Positions 25,408-35,052 of a stretch of 64,000 bases of DNA are shown piece by piece. The stretch is from Nitrososphaerota archaeon. GTDB taxonomy: Archaea > Thermoproteota > Nitrososphaeria > Nitrososphaerales > JACQRY01. Below the pieces are notes generated by a model. It had not been told where the DNA came from and did no database searches. It saw nothing but the letters and a program-made list of their open reading frames with translations. The translations under genes and the position numbers were made by a program. Numbering within the stretch: the first letter of the stretch is position 1; each line of letters opens with the position of its first letter. The DNA is taken from NCBI GenBank assembly GCA_016184315.1, contig JACPCU010000008.1, positions 1 to 64,000 of the forward strand. The letters run 5' to 3'.

Positions 25408-25716
25408 CTAGCAGGCTCCGCCTAGGGCAGCCGGACTGACCACTACTAGATGGGCTTCTTTGCTGTCTTCGAGCTTGGTATCCAAGCGGTCTCGGTTACG
25501 CACATCTTCGCCGTCCAGCAACACTATGGCTTCGGAGGTCAGCTCACCGTCCATGTCCACCACCAGATCCCTGAACTGCTCACCGTACTTCGATATGAGC
25601 TTGGCAAAGAGCAGTTTCACGTTTGAGCCCTCTGGTAGGCTGACGGTCTCCTCTTTCTTGCCTACAATACTGCGGATTAAACCGAAATATTTTACGGTAA
25701 CATCCAAGTTGTGCAC
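25408..25716 (-). CDS. MoaD/ThiS-like sulfur-carrier protein with GGAC C-terminus
   Basis: About 102 aa using GTG 25716 (TTG 25707 is also possible). The track start 25755 overlaps the upstream oxidoreductase. Beta-grasp features: VTVKYFGLIRSIVGKKEETVSLPEGSNVKLLFAKL ... GELTSEAIVLLDGEDVRNRDRLDTKL. MoaD normally ends in GG, which is adenylated and thiocarboxylated to load sulfur on pyranopterin. Here two residues follow (A-L-G-G-A-C). A trimming step would be needed, as known for QbsE-type carriers. Directly downstream of the Mo/W oxidoreductase. Confidence 0.82.
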   Translation of the reverse strand: MHNLDVTVKYFGLIRSIVGKKEETVSLPEGSNVKLLFAKLISKYGEQFRDLVVDMDGELTSEAIVLLDGEDVRNRDRLDTKLEDSKEAHLVVVSPAALGGAC

Positions 25717-25720
25717 TGCT

Positions 25721-28276
25721 CTAAGCTTTATAGATCTTGATCTTAACGCACGCATCTAGGGCCGCTGACACTTTGTCCATGTCCTCGAAGGCGTAGGAGA
25801 TCATGGAGTTGAAGTGGACGCCTTTGCCTCTGATCTCAGGGTTGCCCGTCATCCACCTTCCGAATACCCCTGGCACAGAGATTACTTCAGGGTGGATACC
25901 CTGAGTTAACCGTGCTACTGCCTTTGCCTTTCTGCCGTAGGGGGTCTCAAGCCATACGAGGTCTCCGTTCTTTATGCCCTTCTTCCCAGCTGTTTCAGCG
26001 TTGATACCTACGTTGAAGACTTTGCCGTCACGGTCACACATCTCGTTGAGCCACGGGTTCTCCGCGGAGAAGGTAAATGTGAAGAAGGTGAGCTTGTGGT
26101 TCACCATCCAGAGGTCGAATTCAGGGTCTTTCACCTCATGGGATCTGCAGGGCTTCCAGTCTAGGAGAGGCGTGTAGTCTGAGGTGTCCCAGTCTAGCCC
26201 CATTCGATCGGTGACTTTCTTGAGGTCTTCGCCTGCCCGCTTGAAATGCTCGAAGTAGATAGGTATCCTACCTTTGTGGAACGTCTTCGGGTAAAGCTCT
26301 TCAACAGTTCTCTTCTTGAAGTTCAAGTAGCCATGCTTCTTGAAGTATTCCAAGCCGTGCTCTTCTCCGAACCATGACTTGAGCCATCTGTCGCAGATCT
26401 CCTCCCAAGTATACTTCTTGTCCAGATCTAGGGAGTAGGGCTTGGTGAAGTGGCCTGCACTGTTCATTACGGCGTAGACCTCGCTGAGCATACCCATTCG
26501 CTCAGCTATCTCAAAGAGAACCTCTATCCAGTATTTTGATTCTCCCAAAGGCTCCACTATGGGCTGCTGCAGGTTGAAGGCCCACTGACCTCCTGGCAGT
26601 GGAACAGCTCTGAACTGCACATAGGGGTTCATGGCCATGGGGACAAGTCTCTCCATCGAATGGGTATCTGGTAGAACAATGTCTGCGAACTGAGTGGACT
26701 CGTTGTGGTGGTCAGCGAAGGAGAGTATGAAGGGGACCTTCTTGAATGCTTCACCCATGACCTGAGGGTCAGCTGTGTTTGCTATCATGTTGGTTCGGCA
26801 TTGAATCAAGATCTCAGGCTTGTAGGGTATTTTGAAGCGGTCAGGTTCGAGGACTCCAAGCCACAGCATGGCTCTTGCATACACGGATACAGGGAAGAGC
26901 TCCACTAGCTCAAGGGTTTCAGGTTCCTTGGGCTTAGAATATGGGTGGGGGTACCTCATGTGGGAATACTTGTTGCCGGGGGTGAGGATTCCGTCGGGAC
27001 CGTCCTTCGGGAAACCAAAGGGCCCAGCTGAATTCGCGTTGAGAAGACCGCCAGGCACGTCTACCGCGCCTACGATAACGTTGAGGAGGGCTATTGCTAG
27101 GCCTGAGTGCATCGCGTGCTTATGAGCTATTGCTCCTCTATACCAAGTGGCACAAACGGGACGATGGGGCAGCACCTTGCCATCTATTGTGATGGTTTTG
27201 CCGATTTGGGCTGATTCACCCCACTCCTTTGCGACTGTCCTAGTGGTTTGACCTGGAACTCCTGTTATCTGCTCAACTTTTTCTGGAGTGTAGCTGGCTA
27301 CGTGTTCTTTGAAGATCTGGAAGGCTGTTTTGACAGGCATGTCGTTGGCGGTGTAGCTGCCTTCGAGAGCAGGGTCATCGAAGCCAGGAGTATCATAAGG
27401 CATGGGTTTGCCTTCCTTCGGATCCCACATCATGGGCTTGCCGTCTGGGTCACGGACGTAGTATTCGTCTGGTCCCACTAGGTAGGCAGCATTAGTGTGC
27501 TTCGCTAGGAACTGTTTGTCGTAAATCCCTACTTCGTTGACGAGGACATTGATTAGCCCTAAGGCGAAGGCTGCATCGGTTCCTGGTTTGATTGGGACCC
27601 AGCGGTCGGATTGAGCTGCTGCATTAGATAAAACGGGGTCTACTGTCACGATCTTTATTCCTCTTGTTCTGGCGTCGGCCATTTCGAGGGATAGGGGCAT
27701 GGCGTTGGCGTTGGTTACGAACCCGAACTGGTTTCCAAAGAGCATGAAGTAGTTGCAGTATTTCAGATCTGGATGCACGTCAAGAGAACCTGTCATTGTG
27801 TAGGCTACGGGGTGGACTCCGTTTCCGCAGAAGTATCCTGCTGGCCCTGCGGTGAAGTTGGGTGTCCCGTAGGCTGAGAGGAAGGCTCTCAGAGGTACAA
27901 AGGAATACGTGTCAAAAGTTGCCGCTATAAGCTTCCTCGGGTCGTCAGCCCTAACCTTCTTGAATTTTTCAACTATGATGTTGAGAGCATCGTCCCAAGA
28001 AATCTCTTTCCACTTGGGGTCAATGTCGGTTCCCTTCTCAGTGTTTGTTCTCATCAAAGGTTTGGTTATTCGGTGAGGATTGTAGAGGTTCATGATCGCA
28101 GCGTTGCCCTTGGCGCATATGACTCCGAAGTTGGGGGGTGCGCCAGGTAATCCCTCTACCTTCATCACTTTGCCGTTAACTTTTTTTACATTAATGGTGC
28201 AGGAGTTGTAGCACATATCGCAGACAGTTGGTATCCATTCTTCAACCTCAGCTTGGTGGGTAACTGCTTTCTGCAA
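25721..28276 (-). CDS. Molybdopterin (Mo/W-bisPGD) oxidoreductase, DMSO-reductase superfamily
   Basis: 851 aa. N-terminal Fe4S4 site CDMCYNSCTINVKK...GVICAKG (C-x2-C-x3-C-x~27-C). Then the bisPGD-binding domains (ISWDDALNIIVEKF; LFGNQFGFVTNANAM; VDPVLSNAAAQSDRWVPIKPGTDAAFALGLINVL) and the C-terminal barrel (INAETAGKKGIKNGDLVWLETPYGR). No twin-Arg signal, so cytoplasmic. No FeS or membrane partner subunit is adjacent. A lone enzyme of this kind next to tungstate uptake recalls acetylene-hydratase-like tungstoenzymes, but the substrate cannot be read. Confidence 0.88.
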   Translation of the reverse strand: MQKAVTHQAEVEEWIPTVCDMCYNSCTINVKKVNGKVMKVEGLPGAPPNFGVICAKGNAAIMNLYNPHRITKPLMRTNTEKGTDIDPKWKEISWDDALNIIVEKFKKVRADDPRKLIAATFDTYSFVPLRAFLSAYGTPNFTAGPAGYFCGNGVHPVAYTMTGSLDVHPDLKYCNYFMLFGNQFGFVTNANAMPLSLEMADARTRGIKIVTVDPVLSNAAAQSDRWVPIKPGTDAAFALGLINVLVNEVGIYDKQFLAKHTNAAYLVGPDEYYVRDPDGKPMMWDPKEGKPMPYDTPGFDDPALEGSYTANDMPVKTAFQIFKEHVASYTPEKVEQITGVPGQTTRTVAKEWGESAQIGKTITIDGKVLPHRPVCATWYRGAIAHKHAMHSGLAIALLNVIVGAVDVPGGLLNANSAGPFGFPKDGPDGILTPGNKYSHMRYPHPYSKPKEPETLELVELFPVSVYARAMLWLGVLEPDRFKIPYKPEILIQCRTNMIANTADPQVMGEAFKKVPFILSFADHHNESTQFADIVLPDTHSMERLVPMAMNPYVQFRAVPLPGGQWAFNLQQPIVEPLGESKYWIEVLFEIAERMGMLSEVYAVMNSAGHFTKPYSLDLDKKYTWEEICDRWLKSWFGEEHGLEYFKKHGYLNFKKRTVEELYPKTFHKGRIPIYFEHFKRAGEDLKKVTDRMGLDWDTSDYTPLLDWKPCRSHEVKDPEFDLWMVNHKLTFFTFTFSAENPWLNEMCDRDGKVFNVGINAETAGKKGIKNGDLVWLETPYGRKAKAVARLTQGIHPEVISVPGVFGRWMTGNPEIRGKGVHFNSMISYAFEDMDKVSAALDACVKIKIYKA

Positions 28277-28388
28277 ACCTCTTCACATAGCCCTACAAAT
28301 TCGTGTAATATAAGCCGTGCGCACACGTTTGAATACAATTCACAGATTCCGTGGAATCATTGCAAATAATTGTAACGTAAGGCATATG
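28277..28388 (-). promoter_or_regulatory. Upstream region of Mo/W oxidoreductase
   Basis: An AT-rich stretch (TTGCAAATAATTG, ATATAAG) before the oxidoreductase start and after leuD. It probably holds the promoter of the oxidoreductase-moaD operon. No clear palindrome. Confidence 0.3.
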
Positions 28389-29012
28389 CTAAAACTGATG
28401 TAGTTGTGCGTGAACCCTGTTTAAGCTCCCCCTTTTCTCTTCGTACGATCTGATTAGTTCCTCTTTCTTCAGAGTCAGAGCAATGTCATCCAGGCCTTCC
28501 ACTAGGCGCTTCTTGTTGGAAGCATCAATGGTAAATGGCAGCCGTTCTCCGTTAGGCTTGAAAATTTGCTGATCAACCAAGTCAATTGTCAAGCTGTAGC
28601 CCTCGGTTGCCTCAACTTCTTTGAAGAGTCTGTCTACTTGCTCATCAGGCAGAACAATGGGCAAAATACCGTTCTTCAAACAGTTGTTATGGAAGATGTC
28701 CGCGAAAGAGGGTGCGATAACTGCTCTGAACCCGTAGTCCTGTATGGCCCATACCGCATGCTCCCTAGAGCTGCCGCATCCGAAGTTTCTCCTAGCTAGG
28801 AGGATCTTACCGCCTTGGTAACGAGGATTATTCAAGACGAATTCAGCCTTCGGGTTGCCTTGGAGGTCGAATCGCCAGTCGTAGAAGAGGAATTTCCCGA
28901 AGCCTGTGCGTTGAATCAGCTTAAGGAACTGCTTAGGAACTATCTGATCCGTGTCTACGTTTATTCTATCTAATGGCGCTACTTTACCTGTCAGTCTTGT
29001 GAAGGGTTCCAT
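28389..29012 (-). CDS. leuD: 3-isopropylmalate dehydratase small subunit
   Basis: 207 aa, bacterial-type length. [19 protein letters not shown], then [24 protein letters not shown] (substrate-binding swivelling domain), [20 protein letters not shown]. With LeuC it isomerises isopropylmalate in leucine synthesis, or a homologous C5/C6 hydroxyacid. Lies 32 nt after leuC, one operon. Confidence 0.93.
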   Translation of the reverse strand: MEPFTRLTGKVAPLDRINVDTDQIVPKQFLKLIQRTGFGKFLFYDWRFDLQGNPKAEFVLNNPRYQGGKILLARRNFGCGSSREHAVWAIQDYGFRAVIAPSFADIFHNNCLKNGILPIVLPDEQVDRLFKEVEATEGYSLTIDLVDQQIFKPNGERLPFTIDASNKKRLVEGLDDIALTLKKEELIRSYEEKRGSLNRVHAQLHQF

Positions 29013-29044
29013 TCGCTAATCTACTCCTACAGTCAATCTTTTCT

Positions 29045-30448
29045 TCAAACGCCCCATTCCCTGATGTCCACGAAGTGCCCTTCGATAGCGGCTGCTGCAG
29101 CCATGACGGGGCTGACTAGGTGCGTTCGTCCTCCTCGCCCCTGCCTCCCCTCAAAGTTACGATTCGAGGTGCTGGCGCATCGTTCCTCTGGAGCAAGGAT
29201 GTCAGGATTCATGCCTAGGCACATGCTGCAGCCGGATTCTCTCCATTCAAAACCTGCTTCTTTGAATACTGCTGCTAGACCCAGCTCCTCAGCCCTCTTC
29301 TTAACTGTCTGAGACCCAGGTACAACCATAGCTCTAACACTTGGAGCAATCTTACGGTTCTTCACCATCTTAGCAGCCTCAACAAGGTCTTCTACTCTAG
29401 CATTGGTGCAGGAACCTATGAAGACTCGGTCAACCTTGATGTCAGTGATAGACATCCCAGGTTTCAGGCCCATGTATTGCAGGGCCGCTGCAGCTGACTT
29501 CTGATCATCAGAACTCTGAAAGTCTTCCGGGTAAGGCACTTTTCCAGTTACGTCGACTACCTGTCCGGGGTTGGTTCCCCAAGTGACTTGGGGAACCATT
29601 TTGCTGGCGTCTAAGGTGACGGTTTTGTCGAATACTGCTCCTCCGTCAGTCTTCAGATCTCTCCATCTTTCAACAAACTCTTCGAAGTCTCTGCTTTTCG
29701 GTGCATACTGTCTGCCTCGGACATACTGGAAGGTTTTCTCATCAGGAGCGATCATTCCTGCCCTTGCGCCCCCTTCGATCGACATGTTGCATATGGTCAT
29801 ACGCTCCTCCATGGAGAAGCCCTGTATCGCGTCTCCCCGATACTCTATGACACAGCCGTTGCCCCCTGAAGTCCCTATTCTCCCTATGATTGACAGGATT
29901 ACATCTTTTGCAGTTATTCCTCTGGTAGGATTGCCTACAATCTTAACTTCCATGGTTTTGGGTTTGTCCACCCATAGGCATTGAGTCGCTAAGACGTGTT
30001 CAACCTCGCTTGTACCTATTCCCCAAGCCCATGCTCCGAAGGCTCCATGAGTAGAGGTATGGCTGTCACCGCACACAATTGTTAGACCCGGCATTGTGAG
30101 TCCCAGTTCAGGGCCGATCACGTGTACTATGCCTTGGAACGGGCTGAAGAGGCCGAAAAGCGTTATCCCAAACTCTTTGGTGTTCTTCTCCAGAGCGTCT
30201 ATTTGTGCTTTCGAAACAGGATCTTTGAATGGAAGTGATCTGTCATCGGTGGGAACATTGTGGTCTACTGTTGCGTAAGTTAGGTCAGGTCTTCTTACTT
30301 TGCGTCCGGATCCCCTGAGTCCGTCAAAGGCTTGAGGGGAAGTGACTTCATGGACTAGATGTCGGTCTATATAGACTAGGGATGGGCCTTCCTGTTCCTC
30401 GTAGACCACATGGGAGTCCCATATCTTCTCGAATAGTGTCCCTAGCAT
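29045..30448 (-). CDS. leuC: 3-isopropylmalate dehydratase large subunit
   Basis: 467 aa. [42 protein letters not shown] is the classic LeuC start. Fe4S4 cysteines lie in IGSCTNAR and [42 protein letters not shown] is intact. Bacterial-type rather than the short archaeal homoaconitase type, judging from length and N-terminus. No leuA or leuB in the window. Confidence 0.94.
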   Translation of the reverse strand: MLGTLFEKIWDSHVVYEEQEGPSLVYIDRHLVHEVTSPQAFDGLRGSGRKVRRPDLTYATVDHNVPTDDRSLPFKDPVSKAQIDALEKNTKEFGITLFGLFSPFQGIVHVIGPELGLTMPGLTIVCGDSHTSTHGAFGAWAWGIGTSEVEHVLATQCLWVDKPKTMEVKIVGNPTRGITAKDVILSIIGRIGTSGGNGCVIEYRGDAIQGFSMEERMTICNMSIEGGARAGMIAPDEKTFQYVRGRQYAPKSRDFEEFVERWRDLKTDGGAVFDKTVTLDASKMVPQVTWGTNPGQVVDVTGKVPYPEDFQSSDDQKSAAAALQYMGLKPGMSITDIKVDRVFIGSCTNARVEDLVEAAKMVKNRKIAPSVRAMVVPGSQTVKKRAEELGLAAVFKEAGFEWRESGCSMCLGMNPDILAPEERCASTSNRNFEGRQGRGGRTHLVSPVMAAAAAIEGHFVDIREWGV

Positions 30449-30496
30449 CCCAGCTCCCGCCTTTTTTCAGCGCTGAAATAAATTAGCTATCTGCGC

Positions 30497-30742
30497 CTAT
30501 TTGGATTTGTCGCCCTCGCCTTCAAGCTTGGCTTTAACCGCTCCGAGAACAGCGTCAACTCTCCCCTGCTCCTCAGAACCTCCCACGTCATACACTTTAA
30601 CTGCGAATAGCTTCCAGTTCCACTCAAGCTTGCTGATAGGCAGATTTTGCCGGATCCATTTGATCTGGCTTTCATTATCTAAGTGGCAAGGATTCTCGTC
30701 GCAATCATGCATCAATATGACTGTAGCAATCTTTCGACCCAT
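30497..30742 (-). CDS. Hypothetical protein, 81 aa
   Basis: MGRKIATVILMHDCDENPCHL with two Cys and several acidic residues, a helical middle (IKWIRQNLPISKLEWNWKLF) and a Lys/Glu-rich tail. Start ATG 30742. Codon use looks coding; overlapping ORFs in other frames do not. No family recognised. Gap of about 50 nt to leuC. Confidence 0.5.
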   Translation of the reverse strand: MGRKIATVILMHDCDENPCHLDNESQIKWIRQNLPISKLEWNWKLFAVKVYDVGGSEEQGRVDAVLGAVKAKLEGEGDKSK

Positions 30743-30825
30743 GAACCAAGGGTTAAAACTCCTTCCTTATCTCCGTTGACGTTACCTCCTTACCATATCC
30801 CTCAAAGTGGATTCCTGAAGACTTT

Positions 30826-31440
30826 CTATTGCAGCACTTGTATTCTTAGCGACTTTGGAAGATAGTCGTTGGTCGGCTGGGTGTCTCCAGGGCAAGCTGA
30901 TATCGCGACTAAACAGTTCATCTCAGCCTTCATGGCGATGTAATCTCCTTTCTTGCTAACTGGACTTTTTATGATAGGTATGTTCCTGTCATCGACGTCT
31001 AGATTCATGAACACATTGAAGACGTCTCCGACATCGTCTGCCGTCAGACCATATGGCCTGATTGCTTCTGAAAGATTATCCTGACAATTGTCATGTGTAC
31101 TAAGCTTATCTCTGACCCTGTATAGAGGCTTGCTGCACTTGTTACCCGTGACAAGTCCGTGTACTCCTACCTTATCTTCAATCACGATGAACATGATGTT
31201 GCTGCGGGAAGGCTGTGAATACAATTCTTTGACCTTCTTCAGGTTTCCTATCCCCTTAACGCAGTTCATTCGGACAGTATGGGACAGATCGAATTTCTCT
31301 TTGTGGTCGTCAGCATTAAAAATAATAACGTCGGCAACTTGCTTACCTTCCTCTTCAATAATTCTTAGTACTTCGCCCTTGTTTACGACCACGGCCTTAC
31401 CGGTTCTTGCAGGCATCAAGAAATCAATAATGGGTTGCAT
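30826..31440 (-). CDS. DUF1989 (urea-carboxylase-associated family) protein
   Basis: About 204 aa from ATG 31440 (MQPIIDFLMPARTGKAVVV); the track start is 28 residues longer with unlike composition. Family features: ARTGKAVVVNKGEVLRIIEEEGKQVADVIIFNADDHKEKFD, CSKPLYRV, HDNCQDNLSEAIRPYGL, INVFMNLD-like FNVFMNLDVDD, and C-terminal Cys in AEMNCLVAISACPGDTQPTN. Members cluster with urea or guanidine metabolism in bacteria. The neighbours here do not support a specific role. Confidence 0.82.
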   Translation of the reverse strand: MQPIIDFLMPARTGKAVVVNKGEVLRIIEEEGKQVADVIIFNADDHKEKFDLSHTVRMNCVKGIGNLKKVKELYSQPSRSNIMFIVIEDKVGVHGLVTGNKCSKPLYRVRDKLSTHDNCQDNLSEAIRPYGLTADDVGDVFNVFMNLDVDDRNIPIIKSPVSKKGDYIAMKAEMNCLVAISACPGDTQPTNDYLPKSLRIQVLQ

Positions 31441-31534
31441 CAATGAGCCAAGTAGCCGGAGTTTTATTAAAATCCTGTGCAGACCATCTGTAGCCCATAG
31501 AGACATTCTTATTCTGCTTGTCACAAGAGTGCAA

Positions 31535-32566
31535 CTAGTCTAACGTCAGTACAACCTTACCAAAACTCTCCCCAGCCTCCAGCCTCCTATGTGCATCAAC
31601 AGCCCTCTCCAAGGGAAACACACTGTCCACCACAGGCCTAAGCGCACCCCTATCAACAAGCCTCAGCACATCGACAAGATCACCCTTAGTACCCATATAC
31701 GAACCCATAATAGACTGCTGCTTAGAAAAGAGAAACCTAAGATCGACAGAGACCTGCGGTCCAGTAGTTGCACCACAAGTTACCAGCCTCCCCCCACGAC
31801 CCAGCGAACGGACAGCCGTGTCCCAGATCGCAGCACCGGCATGCTCAACAACAAGATCCACGCCTCTACCAGAAGTCACACGCTTAACAACCTCTTGCAC
31901 ATCCTCCACACCCCTATTTATCACAAAGTCTGCACCCAAAGCCTTCGCCTTCACAGCCTTCTCCTCAGAACTCACTGTAGTAACCACAGTACAATTGAAC
32001 AGCTTAGCAATCTGAATAGCCGCTACACCTACTCCACTACCAGCTCCAACCACAAGAATAGTCTCCCCCATTCTGATCCGAGCTTTGTCAACCATCATTT
32101 GCCATGCAGTCAAAAAGACAAGGGGAATAGACGCAGCCTCAACGAAACTCAGCTTCGAAGGCTTCCTCATAAGATTCGCCGCAGGCACCCTAACAAACTC
32201 AGCGTAACCACCCTTAGTACGGTAACCAATAATCTGGTAGTTAACACAATAATTCTCTCTACCTGCTAAACACTCCTCGCACGTACCATCACCAAACCCT
32301 GGAGCAACAACCACCTCATCCTCCCTAGACCAACCCTCAACACCAAGACCAGTCTCAGCCACCACACCGGAAATGTCACTGCCCAAGATATGGGGCATTG
32401 GAATCTTAACCCCTGGGATACCTTTCCTCAACCAAAGATCTAGGCGATTCAATGCGCATGCCTTCACCTGAACAACGGCTTCCCCGAATCCAAGGACAGG
32501 CTTCTCTACATCCGCACTATGAAGCACCTCTGGTCCCCCATGGACATCAAAGACTACAGCTTTCAT
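31535..32566 (-). CDS. Zinc-type medium-chain alcohol dehydrogenase / quinone-reductase family
   Basis: 343 aa. GroES-like domain KACALNRLDLWLRKG, HILGSDISGVVAETG, and a structural-zinc lobe CEECLAGRENYC. Rossmann motif VVGAGSGVGVAAIQIAKLF binds NAD(P). C-terminal RRLEAGESFGKVVLTLD. Acts on alcohols, aldehydes or enones; substrate not readable. The 226-aa + strand ORF 31589-32269 is a shadow. Confidence 0.88.
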   Translation of the reverse strand: MKAVVFDVHGGPEVLHSADVEKPVLGFGEAVVQVKACALNRLDLWLRKGIPGVKIPMPHILGSDISGVVAETGLGVEGWSREDEVVVAPGFGDGTCEECLAGRENYCVNYQIIGYRTKGGYAEFVRVPAANLMRKPSKLSFVEAASIPLVFLTAWQMMVDKARIRMGETILVVGAGSGVGVAAIQIAKLFNCTVVTTVSSEEKAVKAKALGADFVINRGVEDVQEVVKRVTSGRGVDLVVEHAGAAIWDTAVRSLGRGGRLVTCGATTGPQVSVDLRFLFSKQQSIMGSYMGTKGDLVDVLRLVDRGALRPVVDSVFPLERAVDAHRRLEAGESFGKVVLTLD

Positions 32567-32887
32567 AATCCCTAGGTGTATATGCCACGGTTAAAAGAAT
32601 TAGATTGATATCAGACTAGCTGGGAGTCTAATCAGCCTTTTCGACTTCAGAAGGTAAGCTTTGCTGCTACATAGGCTCTGATAACTACGTAATAAGTGGC
32701 ATCTTGATCTTGAAATTTATATTGTTAGGTGGGTCCTACCATTCTACAGCGGAGACAAAGGACTCCAGCTTGACGACTCATACAAAAGGAGTTCTACAAG
32801 ACCCACAGCAGAGCTATAGTCTCTACATCATTTCAGAAACTACAGTATTCTCCATACAGCTTGGCCAGTTGATCTGAGAAGCAGAAG
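32567..32887. other. Intergenic stretch, promoter region only
   Basis: Around 320 bases. An AT-rich block (GAAATTTATATTG) near 32714 could be a TATA box. No ORF, tRNA or clear repeat seen. Confidence 0.35.
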
Positions 32888-33922
32888 TCACTTGAATCTG
32901 GGCATTATCTTCTCAGCGAAGTCAGCCATGACACGCCTCTTCTCCGCAGCCACAGGAGTAGGAACCCAGAAGCCGAATTCGCTGAACCCCATCTTCCTCA
33001 ACTCTTCAACACGGTTGACCAGATCCTGAGCCTTACCTGCCATCACAAACGTGTCAACAATCGTGTCGTTGATGTATTCCTTCGCCATCTTGGCGTACTC
33101 GGCCTCCAGTTTTGCGTCAACGTGAGCACCCTTCTGGTAACCCTTCTTGATCACATCATACTTCTCTGGTGTAATACCTATTGGAGAAAGCCACTCCACA
33201 GGGGAGAGCAAAACCATTAGGGCTGCATATGCTCTAAGAGTCTCGTAGATATCGCTTCTATGCTCGGTCATGTATACTGGTAGCCAGCTCTGAAGTTTTA
33301 CGTCACTGAAGTTTCTACCAGCCTTCTCTGCCCCCATCCTGATCTTCTCCAATACCATTTTCAATATCTCAGGGTGAGTGTAGGGGATCATGACTACATC
33401 AGCCACTTCGCCTGCCACCTCCATGATCCTAGGGCCTTGGGCAGAGATGTATGCTGGAATATTCGGGTGAGGACTCATACCCATCTTCAAGCCCTTAACT
33501 TTGAAGAACTCTCCTTCGAAATCTATTGTTTCGCCCTTCAACAGCCTCTTGATGACGATCAACGCCTCCCTAACCCGGGCATAACCCTTCTTAGTCTCGT
33601 ATCCAAGGTCCCGTGTCATCTCCACCATGTTGCCCGCTCCGAAGCCAAGGACAGCTCTTCCCCCTGACAACTCGTCCAGAGTAGCTATGGCTCTAGCTGT
33701 AACTGCAGGATGCCTAGTGTAAGGATTCGTCACGCCCGGCCCTATTTGGATCTTCCGTGTGATCATGGCTCCTGCTGCACAGTTGATGTAAGTGTCCCTC
33801 GTCCTGTCTGACAAGAAGGCTATGTCGAATCCCAACTCCTCTCCCAGCTTGATAGCGGTCATCACATCGGTTATGTGAGGAACATTGGTTGAAACATGAA
33901 CTCCACCGAAGGCAAATTTCAA
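32888..33922 (-). CDS. LLM-class F420/flavin-dependent oxidoreductase
   Basis: About 344 aa from TTG 33922 (MKFAFGGVHVSTNVPHITD), chosen because GAGGGAGAGAGA lies 10-20 nt upstream; the track start adds 12 unlike residues. TIM-barrel luciferase-like motifs: LGFDIAFLSDRTRDT, TRKIQIGPGVTNPYTRHPAVTARAIATLDELSGGRAVLGFGAG, ETIDFEGEFF. It resembles Mer-like archaeal enzymes using F420, consistent with two CofE genes nearby. Cofactor is inferred. Confidence 0.87.
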   Translation of the reverse strand: MKFAFGGVHVSTNVPHITDVMTAIKLGEELGFDIAFLSDRTRDTYINCAAGAMITRKIQIGPGVTNPYTRHPAVTARAIATLDELSGGRAVLGFGAGNMVEMTRDLGYETKKGYARVREALIVIKRLLKGETIDFEGEFFKVKGLKMGMSPHPNIPAYISAQGPRIMEVAGEVADVVMIPYTHPEILKMVLEKIRMGAEKAGRNFSDVKLQSWLPVYMTEHRSDIYETLRAYAALMVLLSPVEWLSPIGITPEKYDVIKKGYQKGAHVDAKLEAEYAKMAKEYINDTIVDTFVMAGKAQDLVNRVEELRKMGFSEFGFWVPTPVAAEKRRVMADFAEKIMPRFK

Positions 33923-34015
33923 CTTGAAGATCTCTCTCCCTCTGCAGCGAGCTGGCAAATTAGTTAAAGTTTGCCTTTCCCTGCCTATTCTTTGAAAGAC
34001 AGCTAGGAAAACAGT

Positions 34016-34567
34016 TCAGCGTGACACATTAATTTCTGATGGTGATATGGTGAAGGCCACAGTACGATGTGTTGTCTCAAACTTAGGAGAGTAGTTGAAG
34101 AGCGATTTGAACATGGATTTGAAGAACGCTTCAATGTAAATAGAGCGCTTAGGCCCCATGTCGTGGTGAAATACGAACCGTTTCCGTCCGTTCTCATCAT
34201 GCTCCTCAAGATCTCCCATGCCGTGGTACACTGCAAATATGTGAAGTAGCTTGATGACATTCTCCATGGTTACTTCACCCCATACGAAGAGGATAATATC
34301 TATGGGTCCTTCTCGCCCTCCTTCAGTTGCCAGCTCTCTAAGGGTTTCATCAGGAATAACTCGAAGAAGCCTCCTTAGAGCGTTCTTAGATATACTAATC
34401 ATGCCGTAGCGTTCAGAGAATCTTCCCCAGTCCACGTATTTGCGGAGCTGCTTGTTGACAAGCACATTGGCGCTGACACCTTGTCTTCCAGCCTCATCCT
34501 TCAACGCATCAAGAATATCCTGGTCTACGCGCAGAGTGAAGGTTGTGCTTCGCTTCGGCTTAGACAT
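34016..34567 (-). CDS. Ribbon-helix-helix regulator with long C-terminal domain
   Basis: 183 aa. Residues 6-48 form an RHH domain: RSTTFTLRVDQDILDALKDEAGRQGVSANVLVNKQLRKYVD. The remaining 135 residues form an uncharacterised alpha/beta domain (YGMISISKNALRRLLRVIPDETLREL ... VWGEVTMENVIKLLHIFAVYHG). A likely sensor or oligomerisation domain. Single gene; promoter region to 34668 is shared with the divergent zinc protein. Confidence 0.75.
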   Translation of the reverse strand: MSKPKRSTTFTLRVDQDILDALKDEAGRQGVSANVLVNKQLRKYVDWGRFSERYGMISISKNALRRLLRVIPDETLRELATEGGREGPIDIILFVWGEVTMENVIKLLHIFAVYHGMGDLEEHDENGRKRFVFHHDMGPKRSIYIEAFFKSMFKSLFNYSPKFETTHRTVAFTISPSEINVSR

Positions 34568-34668
34568 TCTATTTACACACTGTGTTCTGACACTATTAAA
34601 GAAATCTGAGAATCCGAGGCTATTTAGACACCATACTCATATAGATAGCCTGCGTTTATCTTGTCCAA

Positions 34669-35001
34669 ATGCCGACTTGCGCTGAGTGCGGCAAAGCCAT
34701 GAAGATAGGCGAAGATCAAATCGGCATAGGTGAGAGTAACCTGCTTTACCACCTGTCATGCGCCCCCACTGATTTGCTTAGAGACTCAATTACGGAAGCT
34801 AACGCGATCATCGCCAAGGGAGTGACATACTTTGTCAACAAGTATCTCCCAAACGAATTAAGGGCACCTTCTTGGCCGAAGAAGAGCAAGAAGATTCTGA
34901 CTGATCAGGAGCTAGCCGCATACACCGAGATCTTCGCAAGACTGATCAAAGACTATAGGTGTGAAAGTGATAGAAGAAAGAAAAAGAATAGGGCTCCTTA
35001 G
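34669..35001 (+). CDS. Small zinc-finger protein, 110 aa
   Basis: N-terminal MPTCAECGKAMKIGEDQIGIGESNLLYHLSCAP gives C-x2-C ... H-x2-C, a LIM/PARP-like single zinc site. The rest is a helical Lys-rich tail (KKSKKILTDQELAAYTEIFARL). Divergent from the RHH gene. Role unknown. Confidence 0.65.
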   Translation: MPTCAECGKAMKIGEDQIGIGESNLLYHLSCAPTDLLRDSITEANAIIAKGVTYFVNKYLPNELRAPSWPKKSKKILTDQELAAYTEIFARLIKDYRCESDRRKKKNRAP

Positions 35002-35052
35002 ATGCCTAGACATAAGTTACGCTAAGCATGACAAACAAGAAATAGGAAACGC

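Noticed and set aside
31589-32269. 226-aa + strand ORF, Thr/Ser/His-rich
   Set aside because: Antisense shadow of the zinc-type dehydrogenase, with shadow-type composition.
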